Assembly (NCBI GenBank): GCA_937942465.1
Contig: CALDEO010000309.1
Span: 1-5,186, forward strand
DNA length: 5,186 nucleotides
Origin: an uncultured Saprospiraceae bacterium
GTDB taxonomy: Bacteria > Bacteroidota > Bacteroidia > Chitinophagales > Saprospiraceae
Direction of reading: 5' to 3'
Part shown: positions 1 to 5,186 of the stretch, in pieces
How the letters are laid out: every line of letters starts with the position of its first letter
Numbering within the stretch: the first letter of the stretch is position 1
Made by a program: the position numbers and the translations under genes
Notes under the pieces: generated by a model
What the model was told of the DNA's origin: nothing
Databases searched by the model: none
The model's input: only the letters and a program-made list of their open reading frames with translations

Positions 1-1107
1 GGTACTCTTGAGTAAGTCAATACCACCAATCATTAAAGTATTCGGATTATTAGGATCTACGTCCAATGACAAATTATACCACGCTTGAGACCTAGCAAAG
101 TTATCCATACCTACTGCTCCAGGATTGGACATCGTCTGCCATGTGGCTCCACCATTGTTTGATTTATAAATGCCTTTACATGCATTCGTAACTTTATCTT
201 GATATAGCGAGTACAGAATATCTGGATCACTTGGAGCTGCAGATATTTGTATTCGTTCATACCCCGTACTCGGCAACCCTGTTGTCAACTTAGACCAAGA
301 AAAACCGTTGTTTGAAGATTTATAAATACCATCTGTTGAGAATATACCCATAGTTGCGTATAAGGTACCATCACTTGCCAACTCTAAATCATTGGCATCA
401 TTGACTGCGGCATACTTTCCTGTACCTAATACTTTAGACCATGCACTACCACCATTTGTACTACGATAAACTCCTTTTTCACTACTGACGATAATATTAC
501 CATTATCTAAAACAACTAAATCTTGTATGTATTTGAATATGCTCGAAGCAGCAATGTGAGACCAAGAAGAACCACCATTAGAACTCTTCCAGATACCCAT
601 CCCCGGTGAGGCGTCTACCTCAAAATATCCCTCTCCTGTACCGAAGTACATAATGTTGGGGTTATTAGGATCTTGACTGATAGCGCAGACTGACAAATTA
701 CCAAAAAAGTCATCTATTTGAATCCAATTGGGATCTGAGGATTCTATATTGCTAGTCTTCCATAGACCACCAGATACTCCTGCTGCAAATACAGTCTTCT
801 GGCTAGTATCATTTTTATCAAATATTGCAGCTCTTACCCTACCCCCAACATTATTAGGCCCTCGCTCGGTCCACATAAGGTCTGCTGCGGATCTCGTTTT
901 TGAGGCAGCAGTTATTTGCTTATGAGCAGCTAGTAACCGCTCTCTTGGTATTGCATTTAGTTCAGGATCCTGAGTCATAAGCAGCTCTTGTTCTGCGGCT
1001 TTCTCGATTCGATTCTTTTTAGGAATCTTATACGAAGCGACTGTATCCATTTGATTAGAGTCTGATAACACCCAAACTGCTAACATAAGAATGACAAATT
1101 TCTTCAT
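1..1107 (-). CDS. Exported Asp-box (BNR/VPS10-like) beta-propeller protein, 3' end cut off by window
   Basis: The frame is open from an ATG at 1107 to the left edge and gives 369 residues with no stop, so the C-terminus is missing. Residues 1-15 (MKKFVILMLAVWVLS) look like a short signal peptide without a clear cleavage site. The segment WTERGPNNVGGR (79-90) is the usual opening of Bacteroidota sortilin/VPS10-like propellers. Four Asp-box motifs follow at residues 175-182, 216-223, 264-271 and 316-323, each after a G-I/V-Y/W-K/R-S strand, and DPNNPN turns occur at 146-151 and 351-356. Family members are usually much longer and often end in a T9SS sorting domain, which cannot be checked here. 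Such propellers are annotated as glycosyl hydrolase-like or sortilin-like, but no catalytic residues can be assigned, so I infer only a surface or secreted binding/scaffold role. No strong Shine-Dalgarno precedes the ATG (GAAATATAG lies nearby), which is common in this phylum. Confidence 0.88.
   Translation of the reverse strand, partial: MKKFVILMLAVWVLSDSNQMDTVASYKIPKKNRIEKAAEQELLMTQDPELNAIPRERLLAAHKQITAASKTRSAADLMWTERGPNNVGGRVRAAIFDKNDTSQKTVFAAGVSGGLWKTSNIESSDPNWIQIDDFFGNLSVCAISQDPNNPNIMYFGTGEGYFEVDASPGMGIWKSSNGGSSWSHIAASSIFKYIQDLVVLDNGNIIVSSEKGVYRSTNGGSAWSKVLGTGKYAAVNDANDLELASDGTLYATMGIFSTDGIYKSSNNGFSWSKLTTGLPSTGYERIQISAAPSDPDILYSLYQDKVTNACKGIYKSNNGGATWQTMSNPGAVGMDNFARSQAWYNLSLDVDPNNPNTLMIGGIDLLKST
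139..585 (-). repeat. Four Asp-box (BNR) motifs in the propeller gene
   Basis: Read on the minus strand, the motifs are SSNGGSSW (562-585), STNGGSAW (439-462), SSNNGFSW (295-318) and SNNGGATW (139-162). They fit the Asp-box pattern S/T-x-D-x-G-x-T/S-W with Asn in place of Asp in all four. They are 41, 48 and 52 residues apart, about one propeller blade each. This is a protein-level repeat; the DNA copies are diverged. Confidence 0.85.
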
Positions 1108-1261
1108 GTTGTCTATATTTCTATCGATAATGGTAATTCTATCAGATAATAAAAGCCAAAAAACGTGCCTAACATTATTAAATAATTTAATATGTAAACC
1201 CTTCAATACATACACATTACAAAATCAACGACTAACCTACTGAATTACAGTAAATTAACAC

Positions 1262-1269
1262 CAAAACTA
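1262..1269 (-). promoter_or_regulatory. Candidate Bacteroidota -7 element for the propeller gene
   Basis: The minus strand reads TAGTTTTG, an exact match to the Bacteroidota -7 consensus TAnnTTTG. No clear TTTG -33 element sits 19-21 bases upstream, where the sequence is only AT-rich. Transcription from here would give a leader of about 150 bases before the ATG at 1107. A weaker alternative closer to the gene pairs a TTTTTTGG tract near 1155 with a poor TACCATTA. The call rests on one short motif. Confidence 0.25.
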
Positions 1270-1386
1270 AACGTATATAAGAAATATTATATTTGTTAAA
1301 ATTATTTCCCTCGATATCGATTAACATCAGTAAAACAGGGCTACACAATAGTCTTTAAAGCCTTACTTAAAAATATTGAGACCTGC

Positions 1387-1404
1387 TATAACAAGGCTGT
1401 TATA
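1387..1404. repeat. Inverted repeat TATAACA-AGGC-TGTTATA
   Basis: A perfect 7-bp inverted repeat flanks a 4-base loop. The short direct repeat TATTGAG lies on each side, at 1374-1380 and 1413-1419. No T-tract immediately follows on either strand, so this is not an obvious terminator. It could be an operator or a chance AT-rich hairpin. Confidence 0.45.
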
Positions 1405-1560
1405 ACACAAGGTATTGAGGAATAATTTATTCAGATTTAGCCTTCAACTATTACAATAAGGGCTCTTTTAAATCATGATTTTGCCTGTCAATTCCTATCA
1501 GGTTTTTATAGTTTAAATAACCCTAAAAGAAATATTATAAATGGGAGTACTGTTAATGCA

Positions 1561-1610
1561 AAATGAGCTACTTAATGTCGCTCCATTAAGCGGCATTAAA
1601 TAACTCATTT
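1561..1610 (-). terminator. Long hairpin, probable terminator of the metalloprotease gene
   Basis: AAATGAG (1561-1567) pairs with CTCATTT (1604-1610), and pairing continues inward as TA/TA, TTAATG/CATTAA and CGCT/AGCG around a 6-base loop at 1583-1588. In the minus-strand transcript 19 of 22 stem positions pair. It begins 36 bases past the protease stop codon, and the 3' arm runs into ATTTTGCATT, a short T-run. The T-tract is weak for a classical intrinsic terminator, but position and stem length fit transcript ending or 3'-end protection. Confidence 0.55.
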
Positions 1611-1615
1611 CATCT

Positions 1616-1640
1616 TTAGTTTGCTCAAAGGAGCTACTAA
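1616..1640 (-). repeat. Small hairpin immediately after the metalloprotease stop codon
   Basis: TTAGT (1616-1620) pairs with ACTAA (1636-1640) and GCTC (1623-1626) pairs with GAGC (1631-1634) around an AAAG loop. It starts 6 bases after the stop codon on the minus strand. It shares the octamer GAGCTACT (1631-1638) with the 5' part of the larger hairpin (1565-1572). No T-run follows, so I do not call it a terminator on its own. Confidence 0.4.
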
Positions 1641-1646
1641 TTTTGT

Positions 1647-4535
1647 TTAGAGTTTTATAACTCGTTCTGTGTATATTGATTTAGAATTATCTAGAAGCTC
1701 TAAGAATAATACGCCATTAGGTATATCCAAAAGTGAGATCTGGAAGTTATTTCCTTCTTCTAGAGATACATCTTTATTTTCTAGTAACAACTGCCCTGTT
1801 GCATTATAAATTCGATATGTAATCATAGCGTAATCTCCTTCTAACTTGACCCGTATAACATCCTCATTTACAGGATTTGGGAAGATTTTAATTTCACTAT
1901 CTCCCCTATTCATATACCTGATCGACTTGATATTCGAATATTCAACTTTGCCATCCGTGCTCGTGACCATAAGGCGGTAATAGATAAAACCTACTTCCAA
2001 CTCAGCATCGGTATAAGCATATTCATTTAAAATATGATTTCCTTTAGCATTTGTCTTAGTCACAAAGTCAAAATTAGATCCGTCATAAGATTTCTCTAGA
2101 GAGTAAGTAGCTATCTGCGACTCTCCTGTGTTGGTCCATTGTATATCTACTACATCTTTATTAAGCGCAATATCAAATTCTAAATCATCAATCGGTAATG
2201 TCTGAAAGACTGCATCAATCGCAAAGTTATCAAGTAAGATACCATCTATATTATACCCTCCTGCAAATGAACTACTGACACTATATACAAATCTAAAGAT
2301 CACCGATGGATTACCGGAAAGGAAAGAAATATCATAAGATTTAGAATTGTTATTACCTACAAATGCCCATCCAGTCTGATCAGCAAATATCAAAGAAGAC
2401 AAAGGACAAGATGCATCAGGGCCAGAGGTATACCAGTTGCTAATACCTGGGCCTGAATCGCCATAACTACCCAATCTAGTCCATGATGAACCGTCATCTA
2501 AAGAATATTGCATCTGTGCAGCACCTGGAGCATTACAGAAGATCAACTCCATACCCATATCAAATGATATCGTATAAGAACCAGGATTGGCGAGATTAAA
2601 CCTCGGTGTATATAGTACCGATTCATTCTCTTGATTGCCAATGTCACTGCTTAGTTTAGTCTTCCATACATTTGAAGTAGAACTCAAATACCCAGTAGCT
2701 ACACCTCGTTCAAACAAAGAAAAGTCTCCTTCTATTTTATCCGCTGCAAAGTCATTTACATTCACATCAAAATCTCCTCCTTGTGCTGATGTATAAGGCA
2801 GACTACGATTAGGTAACACCTTGATCAGCCCTGGAAAAACCTTAGTGTCTGTACCACCATTGACTGTCAACTGTACATCATAAACACCTGCAGAACCATA
2901 GGCATGAGTCGGATTCTGTGATGTTGAAGTATTGCCGTCACCAAAATCCCACATCCAAGTAGTTGCATTGACAGATTTATCTGTGAATGGGATATTCTGA
3001 CCGCTCCACATTACTGCTTGACCGATCTCAAAGTCAGCACAACCATCTTCATTAGGTGACTCAAAGAGTATCTCACGGTAGGCACTTTTCTCAGCGCCAC
3101 AGTCATTAACTAATGAGATGTAATACACTCTACATGCCGTGAATCCTGATGGTGTGAATGTGGCCGAGCTAGCAGTGGTACTAGTTGTCGTTATTATCGT
3201 ACCCTCCATGTCTTTAATAACCACATCAACACTTGCACCTCCAATTGCGTCCCAAGAAACATCAAATCCTGTATCTGTAATATTAGAGATTGCCGGATTC
3301 ATAATTTCATCACATGGCGCAAATGATGACGTACATATATCAACACAGGATGGTATATAATTAGTCAATTCAAGATTAACCTTGGTCTTTGTAGCACCAG
3401 CCCAGCTCATGGTGTTGGATACGACACTAGACATGATCATACCTGATCCACCCACGTGGGTACTATTAAGGTTATGAGCAATCTCATGTGATGTCATCGT
3501 ACGTAACAACGGAATATTAGATGTCCAGTCTTGAAGCACATGGAATGCCGCATCAGCACAGACTAGATTAGAGCCTTGATGCGCAAGACCCACTGATTGT
3601 CCATCAAAATCTCTATCTGTCCATAATTGTGCAATATCAAAATCAGTAATAAAACCACCATTTGAACCCCAGATATATAGATTGGTAAGTACTTGATTTA
3701 AGTTCGTTGAGTTAGTCCATGGATCACAACTAGCACAACCAGATACTAGATGAGTCACAATCTTAAACTCTATCCCATCTTGAAAATTATTGCCAGAACT
3801 CAGAGCATAGTTAACATCTACATTATTCATAACCGCTAGCGTATGATTGATAGACGCAGCGACAGAGTTATGCACCACATCTTCGATCATAGAATGATCC
3901 ACGGCAATTGCAAGTCTCGCAGCATAACAGTTGTTTGTTCTATTTGATGAAGCTACTACTGCTTCACTGATAGCATCTGTAGACACAACTTCACTCGCTC
4001 CACAATGTCCTACATGACCGCTATCTACTTGACTATCAGAATAATAAAGAACTTCATTAACACTAGCACTTCTATTATAGTTTTTAGCAGCTTCAAAGTA
4101 ATGCATCTCACCTTCTGTTGAAAACTGTGCATTTATAAAGTCATCCGTAATGGTCAACCTTACAGGTCCTTTGCTAATATCATCTATATACCCTCTATAA
4201 GTACAATTTGGTGCTTTTTCTAGAGCTACAAGATCTTTTTCTGTAATCATCGAAGCGATATAGTCGTCAGACCGCATATCATATGGGTATATAACCATAT
4301 CCAATGGTTTATGACCATCGATCATCAATCGAATATTACTAAACTCATCGCCTCTTTTGAGGTATTGGTTTAATTCTTCAATTGGAAAATCCAATGATTT
4401 AAAAGATTTCAAAATCCCTTCCGTTTCAGCAATTGTCCTGCTCTCTACAGTCTCAATTTTAAAATTTACAAATGAATTTTGAGATTGCCCTAAATGGCAA
4501 AATAACAACGTTATAATAATTATTAACATCCGCAT
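1647..4535 (-). CDS. Secreted metzincin (reprolysin-like) zinc metalloprotease with Fn3, PKD, MAM-like and T9SS sorting domains
   Basis: Complete gene; from the ATG at 4535 the product has 962 residues. Residues 1-19 are a signal peptide (MRMLIIIITLLFCHLGQSQ). Residues 20 to about 195 form a propeptide with a possible cysteine switch, HCGAS, at 177-181. The catalytic domain runs from about 201 to 400: HEIAHNLNSTH at 350-360 supplies three zinc-binding His and the catalytic Glu 351, followed by a Met-turn GMIMSS (365-370). After it come an Fn3-like domain (410-494), a PKD domain (499-574, core WMWDFGDG at 527-534), a MAM/jelly-roll-like module (about 589-776, ending in GILLDNFAI), a second Fn3-like segment (784-875) and a T9SS type A sorting domain (881-962, starting IKIFPNP). 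The domain order predicts export by Sec, transit through T9SS and release or anchoring at the surface, with activity on extracellular proteins; the substrate is unknown. A TTG at 4568 would add 11 non-signal-like residues and is rejected. Likely monocistronic. Confidence 0.93.
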   Translation of the reverse strand: MRMLIIIITLLFCHLGQSQNSFVNFKIETVESRTIAETEGILKSFKSLDFPIEELNQYLKRGDEFSNIRLMIDGHKPLDMVIYPYDMRSDDYIASMITEKDLVALEKAPNCTYRGYIDDISKGPVRLTITDDFINAQFSTEGEMHYFEAAKNYNRSASVNEVLYYSDSQVDSGHVGHCGASEVVSTDAISEAVVASSNRTNNCYAARLAIAVDHSMIEDVVHNSVAASINHTLAVMNNVDVNYALSSGNNFQDGIEFKIVTHLVSGCASCDPWTNSTNLNQVLTNLYIWGSNGGFITDFDIAQLWTDRDFDGQSVGLAHQGSNLVCADAAFHVLQDWTSNIPLLRTMTSHEIAHNLNSTHVGGSGMIMSSVVSNTMSWAGATKTKVNLELTNYIPSCVDICTSSFAPCDEIMNPAISNITDTGFDVSWDAIGGASVDVVIKDMEGTIITTTSTTASSATFTPSGFTACRVYYISLVNDCGAEKSAYREILFESPNEDGCADFEIGQAVMWSGQNIPFTDKSVNATTWMWDFGDGNTSTSQNPTHAYGSAGVYDVQLTVNGGTDTKVFPGLIKVLPNRSLPYTSAQGGDFDVNVNDFAADKIEGDFSLFERGVATGYLSSTSNVWKTKLSSDIGNQENESVLYTPRFNLANPGSYTISFDMGMELIFCNAPGAAQMQYSLDDGSSWTRLGSYGDSGPGISNWYTSGPDASCPLSSLIFADQTGWAFVGNNNSKSYDISFLSGNPSVIFRFVYSVSSSFAGGYNIDGILLDNFAIDAVFQTLPIDDLEFDIALNKDVVDIQWTNTGESQIATYSLEKSYDGSNFDFVTKTNAKGNHILNEYAYTDAELEVGFIYYRLMVTSTDGKVEYSNIKSIRYMNRGDSEIKIFPNPVNEDVIRVKLEGDYAMITYRIYNATGQLLLENKDVSLEEGNNFQISLLDIPNGVLFLELLDNSKSIYTERVIKL
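1650..1895 (-). other. T9SS type A C-terminal sorting domain of the metalloprotease
   Basis: The last 82 residues have the classical pattern: IKIFPNPV at the start, a central YRIYNATGQLLLE strand pair, then LLDIPNGVLFLEL and a basic ending TERVIKL. In Bacteroidota this domain directs the protein through the type IX machinery and is normally removed on the cell surface. Its presence implies that the genome encodes T9SS, though none of those genes is in the window. Confidence 0.92.
3456..3488 (-). other. Metzincin zinc-binding motif HExxHxxNxxH
   Basis: The codons encode HEIAHNLNSTH. The three His and the Glu match the metzincin consensus HExxHxxGxxH/D, but the usual Gly is Asn. The Met expected in metzincins follows 6-8 residues after the third His (GMIMSS), supporting a true metzincin rather than a chance HExxH. 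The residue after the third His is Val, not the Asp usual in adamalysins. Confidence 0.88.
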
Positions 4536-4542
4536 AACAACA

Positions 4543-4548
4543 CCTTTT
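4543..4548 (-). promoter_or_regulatory. Ribosome binding site deciding the metalloprotease start
   Basis: The minus strand reads AAAAGG, 7 bases before the ATG at 4535. It is the best purine-rich match near any candidate start. The in-frame TTG at 4568 is preceded only by a TAATTTTT tract, and the ATG at 4529, two codons on, has worse spacing. This supports beginning the protein at the signal peptide MRMLIIII. Confidence 0.55.
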
Positions 4549-4710
4549 CTTTTTGAACTTGCATCCAAAAAATTAACTAATAAAATCTAACTTGAAGAGG
4601 TATTCGAAATCTATGTGGCACTCAACCAACATCCCTATATGGTACTTATGAAATTAGTCTATTGTCTTGCGTGAAACCTAGGAATAGATAAATTTGCAAA
4701 GTAGTTGTCA

Positions 4711-4745
4711 TAAAAGTATGGAATATATTGCACATATTACAAAAA
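4711..4745 (-). promoter_or_regulatory. Candidate promoter for the metalloprotease gene
   Basis: On the minus strand TTTTTG (4745-4740) is followed after 21 bases by TACTTTTA (4718-4711). This matches the Bacteroidota -33 TTTG / -7 TAnnTTTG arrangement except for the last base of the -7 element. The predicted transcript would carry a leader of about 170 bases. The region is AT-rich, so a chance match is quite possible. Confidence 0.3.
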
Positions 4746-4772
4746 TACATAATACATAAATAGCTTACATAC

Positions 4773-5186
4773 ATGAAAATAAACCTAACTCCATCGATAT
4801 TATACTCAACAGGTTACTTTTTAGACATAAATATGTTTGCTTTTTACTTAGGTAATCACCCAATTATTATCGAACAGCATGAAAATTATCAGAAAAGATC
4901 AAGTCGCAATAGATGTCAACTATTAGGACCTCAAGGACTACTAAATATGTCGGTACCTCTCAAGAAGGGAAAGCACCAACAACTGTCAATAAAAGAGGTA
5001 GAGATATCCTATGCCGAGGACTGGGTCAGGCAGCATCTAAGAACGCTATCTAACTGCTACTCTTCATCTCCATTCTATGAGTACTATCCACAGATACTGG
5101 ATATCCTTAATGACAGACCTAAGTACTTGTGGCAACTGAACTATTCCTTACTTGAATGCATCTTAGACATACTTAACTATGATGGT
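4773..5186 (+). CDS. WbqC-family protein, N-terminal 138 residues (3' end beyond window)
   Basis: The frame opens with ATG at 4773 and is still open at the right edge. A stop codon in the same frame at 4761-4763 limits upstream alternatives, and the distance from Met1 to the first conserved block suits the family. WbqC-like hallmarks are IEQHENYQKRSSRNRC (33-48), LGPQGLLNMSVPLKKGKHQQ (51-70), IKEVEISYAEDWVRQHLRTL (73-92) and the SSPFYEYY block (98-105). Family members are usually just over 200 residues, so roughly a third is missing. The family is named from O-antigen clusters and linked to polysaccharide or amino-sugar biosynthesis, but its exact reaction is not something I can state. No signal peptide is seen, so it is probably cytoplasmic. 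There is no Shine-Dalgarno before the ATG. It is transcribed away from the protease, and its operon partners lie outside the window. Confidence 0.9.
   Translation, partial: MKINLTPSILYSTGYFLDINMFAFYLGNHPIIIEQHENYQKRSSRNRCQLLGPQGLLNMSVPLKKGKHQQLSIKEVEISYAEDWVRQHLRTLSNCYSSSPFYEYYPQILDILNDRPKYLWQLNYSLLECILDILNYDG

Larger units (their letters stand above)
1108..1646. other. Intergenic region, 539 bases, AT-rich with palindromes
   Basis: This stretch separates two minus-strand genes and contains no credible coding frame. It holds a long hairpin near the end of the protease gene (1561-1610), a smaller hairpin beside the stop codon (1616-1640), perfect palindromes at 1122-1129 (TATCGATA), 1311-1320 (TCGATATCGA) and 1470-1481 (AAATCATGATTT), an inverted repeat at 1387-1404, and a candidate promoter element for the propeller gene at 1262-1269. 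The rest is featureless AT-rich sequence as far as I can see. A small RNA cannot be excluded. Confidence 0.7.
4536..4772. other. Divergent intergenic region between protease and WbqC-like gene
   Basis: These 237 bases must hold the promoters of both divergent genes. A minus-strand candidate is listed separately. For the plus-strand gene I see only a poor match, TATATTG at 4724-4730, without a well-spaced TTTG. TACAT recurs at 4746, 4753, 4766 and 4770 just before the WbqC start. Nothing here looks coding. Confidence 0.6.

Noticed and set aside
728..925. Open frame of 65 codons on the plus strand
   Set aside because: It lies entirely antisense to the propeller gene, whose minus-strand frame contains clear Asp-box and GGR motifs; the antisense product shows no recognisable motif.
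1484..1502. CCTG...CAGG followed by TTTTTATA, resembling a plus-strand terminator
   Set aside because: The stem is only 4 bp with an 11-base loop, and no plus-strand gene lies upstream.
1541..1603. 20-codon plus-strand frame (MGVLLMQNELLNVAPLSGIK)
   Set aside because: It overlaps the terminator-like hairpin, has no ribosome binding site, and is of a length expected by chance.
1..1646. Treating the protease and propeller genes as one operon
   Set aside because: They share a strand, but 539 bases, a long hairpin after the first stop codon and a separate candidate promoter argue for independent transcription.
3139..3360. Open frame of 73 codons on the plus strand
   Set aside because: It is antisense to the Fn3 and catalytic-domain part of the protease gene. 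Its hydrophobic stretch is the complement of Thr/Ser-rich Fn3 codons and has no family signature.
4479..4535. Lipoprotein signal peptide for the protease, because a Cys follows the hydrophobic stretch (LLFC)
   Set aside because: Phe at the -1 position does not fit a lipobox, and the hydrophobic core continues to a normal GQSQ cleavage region.
4639..4674. 11-codon plus-strand frame (MVLMKLVYCLA) upstream of the WbqC-like gene
   Set aside because: Too short and unsupported to call a leader peptide; no attenuator-like hairpins follow it.

Overview
The window looks like a piece of a Bacteroidota chromosome. It is AT-rich. The large central protein ends in a type IX secretion (T9SS) type A sorting domain, which is largely confined to that phylum. 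Candidate promoters resemble the Bacteroidota TTTG / TAnnTTTG pattern, and Shine-Dalgarno sequences are weak. The mix of a metzincin with a sorting domain, an Asp-box propeller protein and a WbqC-like protein would suit a flavobacterium or saprospirian, but genus cannot be read from the sequence.

Layout. (1) 1-1107, minus strand: the N-terminal 369 residues of an exported Asp-box (BNR/VPS10-type) beta-propeller protein; its C-terminus lies beyond base 1. (2) 1108-1646: a 539-base intergenic stretch with several perfect palindromes, a candidate promoter for gene 1 and a long hairpin that probably terminates transcription of gene 3. (3) 1647-4535, minus strand: a complete secreted metzincin zinc protease with signal peptide, propeptide with a candidate cysteine switch, reprolysin-like catalytic domain, Fn3, PKD, a MAM/jelly-roll-like module, a second Fn3-like segment and the T9SS sorting domain. 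(4) 4536-4772: a divergent intergenic region. (5) 4773-5186, plus strand: the first 138 residues of a WbqC-family protein, running off the right edge.

How the genes relate. The two minus-strand genes both encode predicted exported proteins, but the long gap and hairpin between them argue for separate transcripts. The WbqC-like gene is divergent and belongs to another unit whose remainder is out of view. I see no tRNA, rRNA, CRISPR array, insertion sequence or phage gene.

I find no convincing sign of an undescribed multi-gene system. The points most worth a second look are the Asn-for-Gly substitution in the protease zinc motif, the candidate cysteine switch in its propeptide, and the palindrome-rich intergenic region.
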